DNA from: Xanthobacteraceae bacterium
GTDB taxonomy: Bacteria > Pseudomonadota > Alphaproteobacteria > Rhizobiales > Xanthobacteraceae
Length of the DNA stretch: 32,127 bases
Direction: 5' to 3'
NCBI GenBank assembly: GCA_019745775.1
Contig: JAIESR010000117.1
Coordinates: 1 to 32,127, forward strand
The position numbers and the translations under genes are program-made. Positions 18,958-25,929 of this stretch are shown piece by piece. The notes under the pieces were generated by a model that was not told the origin of the DNA, searched no databases, and was given only the letters and a program-made list of their open reading frames with translations. Position 1 is the first letter of the stretch, and each line of letters starts with the position of its first letter.

Positions 18958-19917
18958 ATGATCAGCACCCGTGCCATCGGACTGGGCCTCGCGGCCCTGT
19001 TGGCTGCGAGCGGCCACGCGTTCGCACAAAGCTACCCCAGCCAGACGGTGCGGATTGTGGTGCCGTTCTCCGCCGGCAGCATCACCGACGGGCTGGCGCG
19101 CATGCTGGCCGACAAGCTTTCCACCATGTGGAAGCAGCAGGTGATCGTTGAAAACCGTCCCGGTCTGCCGGGTACCGCCACCGTGGCGACCAGCAAGCCG
19201 GACGGCCATACCTTGATGCTGACCTCGAACGGGCACACCATCGCGCGCGCAATCAACAAGACGGTGCCGTTCGATCCGGTGAAGGATTTCGCCGGTATCA
19301 CCGTGGTCGCGTCGGCTCCGCTTGCGATCATTGTGCCACCCGACTCGCCGGCCAAGACGCTCAAGGAGTTGCTCGCACAGGCGGCGCAGAACCCCGGCAA
19401 GCTCAATTTCGGTTCGGCCGGCGTTGCCAGCACCACCTTCCTGGCCACCGAGGTGATGCGCCAGGAAGCAAAGCTCGACATGGTGCATGTCCCGTTCAAG
19501 GGCGTGCCGGAGGCGGTCACCGCGGTGCTGCGCGGCGACGTTCAGATGTATTTTTCGCCGATCCCTTCGGCGGTGTCGCTCGGCAGCGTGGGCAAGCTGC
19601 GTGTGCTCGCCGTCAATACCGCCAAGCGCGTTTCGCAGCTGCCGGACGTGCCGACAGTCGCGGAGGCGGCGCTGCCGAATTATCGCTACGAAGCCTGGTT
19701 CGGCGTGATGGCTCCTGCCGGGACGCCAGCGGCCATTCGCGACAAGGTCGCGCAGGACATCGCGGCGGTGCTGAAGATGCCAGAGGTGATCGACCAGATG
19801 CAAAAGGTCGGCAACATCCCCATGCCCACTACGCCCGCGGAATTCGATAAGATCATCAGCGACGACACCGCCCGGTACGGCAAGGTGATGGCGGACGCCG
19901 GCATCGCGCCACAATAG
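18958..19917 (+). CDS. Bug-family (TctC-like) periplasmic substrate-binding protein, tandem copy 1
   Basis: The ATG at 18958 follows CTGGAGGA at good spacing and opens a clear Sec signal peptide ending AFAQ before SYPSQTVRIVVPFSAGS; 319 residues. Family signatures are present: VENRPGLPGTATVA, NPGKLNFGSAGVAS, MVHVPFKGVPEA, LPDVPTVAEAALP and WFGVMAPAGTP. It is a close paralogue of the next gene, with blocks such as MWKQQVIVENRPG and PFDPVKDFAG shared, so the pair arose by tandem duplication. The ligand is unknown and no transporter membrane genes are adjacent. Confidence 0.93.
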   Translation: MISTRAIGLGLAALLAASGHAFAQSYPSQTVRIVVPFSAGSITDGLARMLADKLSTMWKQQVIVENRPGLPGTATVATSKPDGHTLMLTSNGHTIARAINKTVPFDPVKDFAGITVVASAPLAIIVPPDSPAKTLKELLAQAAQNPGKLNFGSAGVASTTFLATEVMRQEAKLDMVHVPFKGVPEAVTAVLRGDVQMYFSPIPSAVSLGSVGKLRVLAVNTAKRVSQLPDVPTVAEAALPNYRYEAWFGVMAPAGTPAAIRDKVAQDIAAVLKMPEVIDQMQKVGNIPMPTTPAEFDKIISDDTARYGKVMADAGIAPQ

Positions 19918-19940
19918 TCAAGACAACAGGAGGTCGCGTG

Positions 19941-20897
19941 ATGAACCTTCGCATCGCATGCGCCGCGGTGGCGCTGGCTGCAATGGCACAGCCGGCCTCG
20001 GCGCAGCAGTATCCGTCGCAGCAGGTCAGAATCGTGGTGCCGTTCTCGGCCGGCAGCAACACCGATGCGCAGGCGCGGATCCTCGCGGACAAGCTTTCGC
20101 AGATGTGGAAGCAGCAGGTCATCGTCGAGAACCGGCCTGGCATCGCGGGCACTGCGAGCGTCGCGAAGTCGCCTGCTGACGGCTACACCCTGATGCTCAC
20201 GTCGAGCGGCCACCCGGTCGCCAATGTCATCAGCCCGGCGGCGCCGTTCGATCCGGTCAAGGACTTCGCCGGGGTGACGCAGGTTTCGGTGGTGTCGGCG
20301 TCGTTCATGGTGCCGCCCGAGTTGCCGGCGAACAATCTCAAGGAGTTCATCGCGCTGGCGCAGAAGTCGCCGGGCAAGATGAACTTCGGCTCGGCGGGCA
20401 CGGCGAGCACGTCCTATCTCGCGGGCGAGATCTTCAAGCAGGTGGCGAAGGTCAACCTCGTGCACGTTCCCTACAAGGGCGCGCCGGAGGCGATGAACAG
20501 CATCCTGCGGAACGACACGCAGGTCTATTTTGCCAGCACGACCTATTCGCCCGACCTTGTCACCTCCAAGAAGATCAAGGTGCTGGCGGTGTCGAGCGCA
20601 AAGCGCGCGCCGAATTTCCCCGACGTCCCGACCGCGGCCGAGTCCGGGCTTCCCGAGTATGTCTACGACTCCTGGTTCGGCGTGATGGCGCCGGCCGGAA
20701 CGCCGCCCGCGATTCTCAACAAGGTCGCGGCCGACATCGCGGCGGTGCTGAAGCTGCCGGACGTCAAGAAGGCGATCGACAATCAGGGGCTGGTGGCGAC
20801 GACGCAGACGCCCGCCGAGTTCGACAAGCTGATTGCGTCCGAGGCGGCCCGTTACGGCAAGATCTTGCGCGAGGCCGGCGTCGGCACGGCCAAATAG
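19941..20897 (+). CDS. Bug-family (TctC-like) periplasmic substrate-binding protein, tandem copy 2
   Basis: AGGAGG at 19928-19933 stands seven bases before the ATG at 19941; a GTG at 19938 is too close to it. The product has 318 residues with a Sec signal ending PASAQ before QYPSQQVRIVVPFSAGS. It shares the Bug motifs with its upstream neighbour. Divergence is strongest in NTDAQARILADKL, the ligand-loop region and the C-terminal third, suggesting different ligands. Only 23 bases separate it from copy 1, so the two are probably co-transcribed. Confidence 0.93.
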   Translation: MNLRIACAAVALAAMAQPASAQQYPSQQVRIVVPFSAGSNTDAQARILADKLSQMWKQQVIVENRPGIAGTASVAKSPADGYTLMLTSSGHPVANVISPAAPFDPVKDFAGVTQVSVVSASFMVPPELPANNLKEFIALAQKSPGKMNFGSAGTASTSYLAGEIFKQVAKVNLVHVPYKGAPEAMNSILRNDTQVYFASTTYSPDLVTSKKIKVLAVSSAKRAPNFPDVPTAAESGLPEYVYDSWFGVMAPAGTPPAILNKVAADIAAVLKLPDVKKAIDNQGLVATTQTPAEFDKLIASEAARYGKILREAGVGTAK

Positions 20898-20973
20898 ATT
20901 CCGGTTGTACGGCCGGCGAAGTCTCGGTATTGGCGTACTTATGGAGGCTGAATGAAGCCGCCTGAGGACGCTT

Positions 20974-22077
20974 ATGGACGCCTCCGAGGCCCGGGTACTT
21001 GAGATCGGCGATCTCAGTTACATCAAGGAAGCCTTCCCCGACCGGACGACGCTGTTGTGGACCGGCCGCAGGCCGCCCTGGTACTGGGTCAACCGCACGC
21101 CGTCAGTCCTGATCGACCGCGCAGATTATTCCGATTGCACGCCGGCCAATTTCGTGCGCGGCCTGCGCGACGCGGCGGCCGGACGATACGACGTCATTGT
21201 CGCCTATCTGCCGCTCTATTCGCCCTGGCATCCGCGCAACGGGCTGCGCTCGCTGGCCGGCGACCCCCTGCATCCCTGGTCGTCGCTGACGCGTGTGCTG
21301 GGTATTGCCTGGCTGCGGCTGATCAAGCCGCCGGTCCCGCTCGTCGTCGTGGACCTCAACGACTATCTCGGCATCCGGCGCCCGAGCATCTTCCTGCTCG
21401 ACAAGGCCGACGTCGTCTTCAAGCGTGAACTGCCGGCCGATCGCTGGCAGGTGCTTGCCGGTACCGCCCATCCGGCGCTGCCGACGCTGCGCATCCGTTC
21501 GGACCGGCGCTGGCAGCGCCGGCTCGAAAAGATGCGTCCGATTTCGTTGCCGGCGCCGCGCGTCGATATCCCGTCGCTGGCGGGCGGATCGTTCCCGGAA
21601 AAGACCGCCGACATCTTTTTCAGCGGCAACACCACCACGAATTCATGGGTGCGGCGCACCGGCATCGTGGCGTTGAAGGAACTCGCCGCGCGCGGGATCA
21701 AGGTCGACATCCCGGACCGGACTCTCCCGCGCAATGACTTCTACCGGCGCATGTCGCAGGCCTGGCTGGCATGGTCGCCAGCGGGTTTCGGATGGGATTG
21801 CTACCGCACCGGCGAGGCGGCGCAGTGCCTCACCGTGCCGGTTGTGAACCACCCGACGGTCGAGCGTCACCGCCCGCTGCTGCAGGGGCAGCATCTGATT
21901 CAGTACGACGTCGAAGGCGACGGGCTCGCGCGTGCGGTTCAATCCGCGCTGGCGGACAAGGAACGTCTCAAGCAGATGGCCTTCGCCGCGCGCGACCACG
22001 TCAATGAGCATCTCACACTACGCGCGATGGCGCGGCACATCATCGAGACCGGGCTGTCGTTCCGAAAATCCAAATGA
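20974..22077 (+). CDS. Glycosyltransferase-like protein (exostosin/CgeB-like C-terminus)
   Basis: GAGGA six bases before the ATG at 20974 supports the start; 367 residues, no signal peptide. The C-terminal half has the look of family-1-like glycosyltransferases: ADIFFSGNTTTNSWVRRTGIV, then AWLAWSPAGFGWDCYRTGEAA, where the conserved Gly and Glu would contact the nucleotide sugar, then LTVPVVNHPTVERHRPL and a terminal helical segment DHVNEHLTLRAMARHI. The N-terminal half (PDRTTLLWTGRRPPWYWVN, YDVIVAYLPLYSPWHPRN) is less conserved. Substrate is unknown. It follows the Bug pair by 76 bases and could share its transcript, though no functional link is evident. Confidence 0.6.
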   Translation: MDASEARVLEIGDLSYIKEAFPDRTTLLWTGRRPPWYWVNRTPSVLIDRADYSDCTPANFVRGLRDAAAGRYDVIVAYLPLYSPWHPRNGLRSLAGDPLHPWSSLTRVLGIAWLRLIKPPVPLVVVDLNDYLGIRRPSIFLLDKADVVFKRELPADRWQVLAGTAHPALPTLRIRSDRRWQRRLEKMRPISLPAPRVDIPSLAGGSFPEKTADIFFSGNTTTNSWVRRTGIVALKELAARGIKVDIPDRTLPRNDFYRRMSQAWLAWSPAGFGWDCYRTGEAAQCLTVPVVNHPTVERHRPLLQGQHLIQYDVEGDGLARAVQSALADKERLKQMAFAARDHVNEHLTLRAMARHIIETGLSFRKSK

Positions 22078-23466
22078 TCAGCGTGGCTCGGCGTGGCCGA
22101 TCACGCGCTTGAGCGACGGGAAGCGGAGCTTGAGCGCGCGCTCGACATCGTCGACCTTGTCGTGGACGTCGGTGACGGTCAGCCCCGGATCGACATAGCA
22201 GTGGAAATTGACGATCTCGCCGTCGGAGGTCTCGCGCACCCGCACGTCATGCACGTCGCGCACGGCGCCGGCCTCGGAAGCGATCGCCACGAGCGCCTCC
22301 GTGATCTGCGCCGCCCGTTCGGTCGGCGCGTCGCGGCCGGCAAGGCCGCGGGTTTGCAGCGGTTCGATATGTGTTTCAACCTCGACCTTGGGGCCTAGCT
22401 CGTCGCGCAGCGCAGCTTCCAGCCCATCGGCGATGGCGTGTGCGCGCGCAAGCGACAGGTTGCCGTCGACCTCGAGATCGAGCGACACAGATAGTTGCCC
22501 GCCGATGGCGTGCACGGTGACATGGTGGACGGCGAGCGCGCGGTTTCGCGCGATCACCATCACGCGTTCGAGGATGGTCTCGCTGTCGAGCGCGCGTGGC
22601 ACGATGTTGACGGTGGTGTCGGAACGCGTGAAGTCCTTGCGCACCGCCGCTTCAACCTGCTCCTTGATCCGCACCACCCGGTCGAGCGGAATGGTGCGGC
22701 TGACTGCGATGTCGAGATCGACAAACAGCACGTCGCCGGCCGGGCGCACGCGTACGCGGTCGATCGCGACCACGCCGGAAATGCGGGTCGCGATCGCGCG
22801 CACCTTCTCGGCCACGCCGGTGGGCGCCGTGTCGGTGAGGGTGTCGATGGTGCGGCGGCCGAGCCGCCAGCCGGCGACGCAGATGAACACCGCGACGACG
22901 ACGGCGGCGGCGGAATCCGCCCAGGGATAGCCGAGCCACACCGCGCCAAGCCCGATCAGCACCGCGATCGACGACCACATATCGGAGCCGAAATGCAGCG
23001 CGTCGGCTTCCAGCGCCTCGCTCGAGGTCTCGGCGGCGACGCGGTACAAGAGCCGCGCACGGAAATAGTCGACCGCGATCGACACCGCGATCACGCCGAA
23101 CGCCCACACCGTCGCCTCGACAGCATGGGGGGCGCTACCGAGGAGGCGGTGCGCCGCCTCCCAGATCACGATTCCGGAAAGCAGGAAGAGCAGCGCCGTC
23201 TCCGCCAGCGCGGTGACGCTCTCGACCTTGCCGTGGCCGTAGTGATGCTCTTCGTCGGCCGGCCTGCCGGACACGCGCACCGCGAAATAGGTCATGACGG
23301 TGGCGGCGAGATCGAGCAGCGAATGCGCCGCTTCCGACAGCACCGCGAGCGATCCGGTGGCGATGCCGACCGCGCCCTTGGCGATGGTGAGCCCGCCGGA
23401 CGCCAGAATCGAGGTGAGGGCGACGCGCTGCTTGATGTGCTGTTTTTGTTGGATGGTCTGCTGCAT
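22078..23466 (-). CDS. Cation diffusion facilitator family transporter
   Basis: The ATG at 23466 has GAGG seven bases upstream; the frame is open to a TTG at 23517, a weaker start. The product has 462 residues. Six membrane spans occupy the first half. The transport-site pairs are both HxxxD: HSLLD at 48-52 and HFGSD at 158-162. A His-rich cytoplasmic entry (EEHHYGHGK, 72-80) follows span 2. The C-terminal half is unusually long for a CDF protein, with two apparent ferredoxin-like regulatory segments (VRVRPAGDVLFVDLDIAV and DVRVRETSDGEIVNFHCYV). It exports a divalent metal such as Zn, Fe or Mn; the sequence alone does not decide which. Its 3' end abuts the glycosyltransferase-like gene tail to tail. 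Confidence 0.93.
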   Translation of the reverse strand: MQQTIQQKQHIKQRVALTSILASGGLTIAKGAVGIATGSLAVLSEAAHSLLDLAATVMTYFAVRVSGRPADEEHHYGHGKVESVTALAETALLFLLSGIVIWEAAHRLLGSAPHAVEATVWAFGVIAVSIAVDYFRARLLYRVAAETSSEALEADALHFGSDMWSSIAVLIGLGAVWLGYPWADSAAAVVVAVFICVAGWRLGRRTIDTLTDTAPTGVAEKVRAIATRISGVVAIDRVRVRPAGDVLFVDLDIAVSRTIPLDRVVRIKEQVEAAVRKDFTRSDTTVNIVPRALDSETILERVMVIARNRALAVHHVTVHAIGGQLSVSLDLEVDGNLSLARAHAIADGLEAALRDELGPKVEVETHIEPLQTRGLAGRDAPTERAAQITEALVAIASEAGAVRDVHDVRVRETSDGEIVNFHCYVDPGLTVTDVHDKVDDVERALKLRFPSLKRVIGHAEPR

Positions 23467-23573
23467 CGACGGCCTCGGGACGAGAGCGGTAGCGACCGCG
23501 GGCGCACCCGTCAACAAAAACGGACTGTCGGTTCCCCTTGTTTCAACCCTTATTCTCGGTCATGAGAACGCCA

Positions 23574-23669
23574 ATGACTGGCAACCTATCGACCGCCGAG
23601 GCCGCGCGCCGGTTCTCCGTCGCGCCGATGATGGATTGGACAGAGAGTTGCGTGAAAGCAAATAGTTAG
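23574..23669 (+). pseudogene. dusA: tRNA-dihydrouridine synthase A, 5' fragment cut by integration
   Basis: The first 23 codons read MTGNLSTAEAARRFSVAPMMDWT, the unmistakable DusA N-terminus in which RFSVAPMMDWTDRHC leads into the flavin-binding barrel. After DWT the sequence changes to ESCVKANS and stops, whereas DusA needs about 330 residues. An ATG at 23562 in the same frame is an alternative start. DusA reduces uridine in tRNA D-loops. The break falls where genomic islands and prophages are known to integrate; the rest of dusA is expected at the far end of the element, outside this window. Confidence 0.85.
23622..23646. other. Probable attachment site (attL) within dusA
   Basis: The bases encoding APMMDWTE are the last that match dusA, so the crossover core lies here or just before. 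The exact core can only be set by comparing with the right end or an empty site. Confidence 0.6.
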
Positions 23670-23999
23670 TAAGGGGTCGTGTGCAATTTCTGTGCACGCG
23701 TGTTCTACGATTTTTTCCTATTCGTTCTCACGATGTTGTTCTCAAACGCCGTCTCTCACTCGCATCCGCGCGCTGAAGTAACTTCCTCTGCGCCGATCGC
23801 GACTATCCGTGCGCGTGGGAACGCTGAAGCGCGATTGTAGCTGTTTCCTTACTTGCTGAGCGTGGGACAGGTTGACTCCTCGATCGTTGATCTGCACTTC
23901 GATAAATCTCACGACGATGAAGCGCTTGACGGTATCAAGCTCTCTTTGATGAATTCGCCATTGCCGTCGACCAGATGAAGGCGCCGTCACCGATGGCCT

Positions 24000-24330
24000 T
24001 TTTCGATCTTGTGCCTTGATTTGCCGGCAGCTTGCAGGTGGCTGATCCGATCGCTCATCGTGATGCTCCAACTCAATTCCAAACTCGTTGGTGAGGTTTC
24101 TTAAATCGTACCGCCGCTTCGAAAAGCGCTCCCAGGCCCGTCGGGCGACGCGCACTGTCGAACCAACGGCATGACGGGTCGGAAAGCCATACTTCTGTGC
24201 CCACGCAGAGCGCCGCGCGCGTGGTGAACGACAACGCGGTTTGCAGCGCCGCCGCGACAACTGGCAACGCTTCACGCATGGTCGGCTTCCCGGCGACGTC
24301 CTCCGGACGGACACCGTGGATGCGCCGGAA
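24000..24330 (-). pseudogene. Frameshifted remnant of a DnaQ-like (DEDDh) 3'-5' exonuclease
   Basis: Pieces of one exonuclease protein can be read by switching frames along the minus strand. They are HGVRPEDVAGKPTMREALP, then NRVVVHH, then AQKYGFPT, then CRWFDS, then VRVARRAWERFSKRRYDL and NEFGIELEHHDERSD. These match the family pattern IHGI-x-PEDV ... H-x-x-FD ... KYG ... DSVRVARRAW ... FGIE-x-HHDA-x-x-DA. The N-terminal DxE motif is absent and several frameshifts separate the blocks, so no active protein is possible. The rest of 23670-24555 shows no other gene I can support; the longer antisense frames there simply run across this wreck. Confidence 0.55.
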
Positions 24331-24555
24331 AGGGCCACGGCACTCGGCATGCCTGATCTTGCCGACGCTTGAGCCGGCCGGTCTGCTCCTCCCGGAGACT
24401 TTTTGCCTTTCTTGCGATTCCACGTTCTAAGAAAAGCCTTTGCTACAGCCGTTTGCATAAAGAGGGTTGAGCGGTATTCTTGTGGCCATTAGAAGTTGTT
24501 GTCCGCTGTCCCGCGGAAAAACGCCGGCGCGCTTAGAGCGCACGGGGAGATCAAT

Positions 24556-25344
24556 TTGATTACGCCACTCAGAAAGCGGACCCTGGAGGGGACGCTGTAC
24601 AAGCGGGACGCCAAGGTCGAGGCGCTCTTGGTGAAACTGGAGGTGCTGCCGCGCGCGGAACTGGTTGCGCGGTGCCAAATCACCGATCGGAACGACCCCA
24701 GCTACGTGTCGAGCGAATGCCTGATATATTTTGTCCGCGCGACGCGCCAGGACAACTCGGATGAGCACTTCGAGCGGCTCTACAAGATACTGCTCTCGCG
24801 AGTGATGCGAGCCCTGCCTAACGCCGAAACGAATGAAGGTGAGGTCGTCTGCATCTCCCAGACCAAGAGCCGCATCCGCGAGGTCGCGTTCGACCGTTTC
24901 ACAGAGGCCCTTGCCACCGACCGCCAAGCCTATTCCGAGAAGCTGGATTATTTCGAGGTCCGGTTCGACGGCGCGGTCGCCAATTTGCGCCGGGACGCCC
25001 AGGACACGGCTTGGCGGGAGGAGAACCGCTCAACCACCATCGAATACGACCAGGAAACGAACGAGCCTTCTGCCGAGGTCGAAGAAGCCGCTGGCAGCTT
25101 TAATCCCTTCGAAAATTTGGAGGAGAGCGATTACCGGTCCCGGCTGGATGCAGCGATTGATACCCTGCCACCAGAACAAATCAGGATCATCCAAATGCTG
25201 CGAGAAGGCTTTCCCATCGACTCGAGGGACCCGGACGCCGTTACCATCGCCAAAACACTGAAGAAGTCGGAGAAGACGATAAGGCTGCATCGTGACCGGG
25301 CCCTCAAGGTCTTGCGGGCTGCCTTGCACGGGGAGTCCGAATAA
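24556..25344 (+). CDS. Sigma-70-like transcription regulator, first gene of the ImmA-UvrD operon
   Basis: GGGGAGA at 24544-24550 sits correctly before a TTG start at 24556 (262 residues); the frame extends to another TTG at 24496. The C-terminal region LDAAIDTLPPEQIRIIQML ... AVTIAKTLKKSEKTIRLHRDRALKVLRAAL is a clear sigma region-4 helix-turn-helix. The middle (YVSSECLIYFVRATRQ, FERLYKILLSRVMRAL) resembles a degenerate region 2. An acidic linker (EYDQETNEPSAEVEEAAG) separates them. It may act as an alternative sigma factor or only as a DNA-binding regulator, as region 2 is poorly conserved. Its TAA overlaps the ATG of the next gene by one base, implying translational coupling. Confidence 0.75.
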   Translation: MITPLRKRTLEGTLYKRDAKVEALLVKLEVLPRAELVARCQITDRNDPSYVSSECLIYFVRATRQDNSDEHFERLYKILLSRVMRALPNAETNEGEVVCISQTKSRIREVAFDRFTEALATDRQAYSEKLDYFEVRFDGAVANLRRDAQDTAWREENRSTTIEYDQETNEPSAEVEEAAGSFNPFENLEESDYRSRLDAAIDTLPPEQIRIIQMLREGFPIDSRDPDAVTIAKTLKKSEKTIRLHRDRALKVLRAALHGESE

Positions 25345-25928
25345 TGGCCACCCCAACCCAAACCCCATCGCTTGAAGATGTGCTCGGTGCTTTTTCGGTC
25401 GAGGCCAACCCGGATCGCGGGACACTAGAGCTCTATATCCAGCGTTACCCGCAGTTTGCGGAAGAGTTGATTGACCTCTCGCTTGAGCTGCATCGCACGT
25501 TACCGGGTGCGGCCGCCCGCCTTGCAGTCGAGGATGAGGCCAGGATCGATGCCGCCTGGCGGCGACATGTCGAGGCCCTGAGCCCACAAGCGCAAGCCGA
25601 CCTATTCGCGGCGCTTTCAACGCAAGAGCTTCGTGATCTTTCGAAAGCGCTGGACCTTCCCCGACAGGTCATTACGGCGTTCCGCGATCGGCGCGTGATT
25701 TTGGATTCCGTGCCGCGGCGCTTCCTTGGGCGTCTGGCTACATTGGTCCATCAACCGCTGGAGCGCTTGGCTGCCAGTATTACGCCCGCCGCTCAGCCCG
25801 CTCTGACGCGCAGCTACAAATCGGACGCCAAGCCGACAGCGGGCGAACCAGTCACGTTCGAGCGCCTCCTGATCGACGCCGGCGTGCCCGACGACAAGCG
25901 CGCACAGCTCCTCGCCGACGCCGACTGA
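25344..25928 (+). CDS. Unknown protein with an HTH-like segment, possible partner of the ImmA/IrrE peptidase
   Basis: This 194-residue protein is not one I recognise by name. Residues about 91-143 (LSTQELRDLSKALDLPRQVI ... VPRRFLGRLATLVHQPLERL) resemble an XRE/Cro-type helix-turn-helix, although the recognition helix is atypical. The N-terminal part (ELYIQRYPQFAEELIDLSLE) is helical and acidic. The C-terminus (TFERLLIDAGVPDDKRAQLL) looks like a short helical peptide that could bind a partner. Its ATG overlaps the stop of the sigma-like gene, and the helicase ATG follows its stop by one base. ImmA/IrrE peptidases normally inactivate an adjacent HTH repressor, so a substrate role is a reasonable inference. 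An anti-sigma role is the alternative. Confidence 0.6.
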   Translation: MATPTQTPSLEDVLGAFSVEANPDRGTLELYIQRYPQFAEELIDLSLELHRTLPGAAARLAVEDEARIDAAWRRHVEALSPQAQADLFAALSTQELRDLSKALDLPRQVITAFRDRRVILDSVPRRFLGRLATLVHQPLERLAASITPAAQPALTRSYKSDAKPTAGEPVTFERLLIDAGVPDDKRAQLLADAD

Positions 25929-25929
25929 C

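Noticed and set aside
23742-24458. 238-codon minus-strand frame in the gap after dusA
   Set aside because: Only part of it matches the exonuclease family, other parts match in different frames, so it is not one working gene.
24453-24480. TTGCAT-16-TATTCT as promoter of the sigma-like operon
   Set aside because: The -35 box matches only three consensus bases and nothing else supports it.
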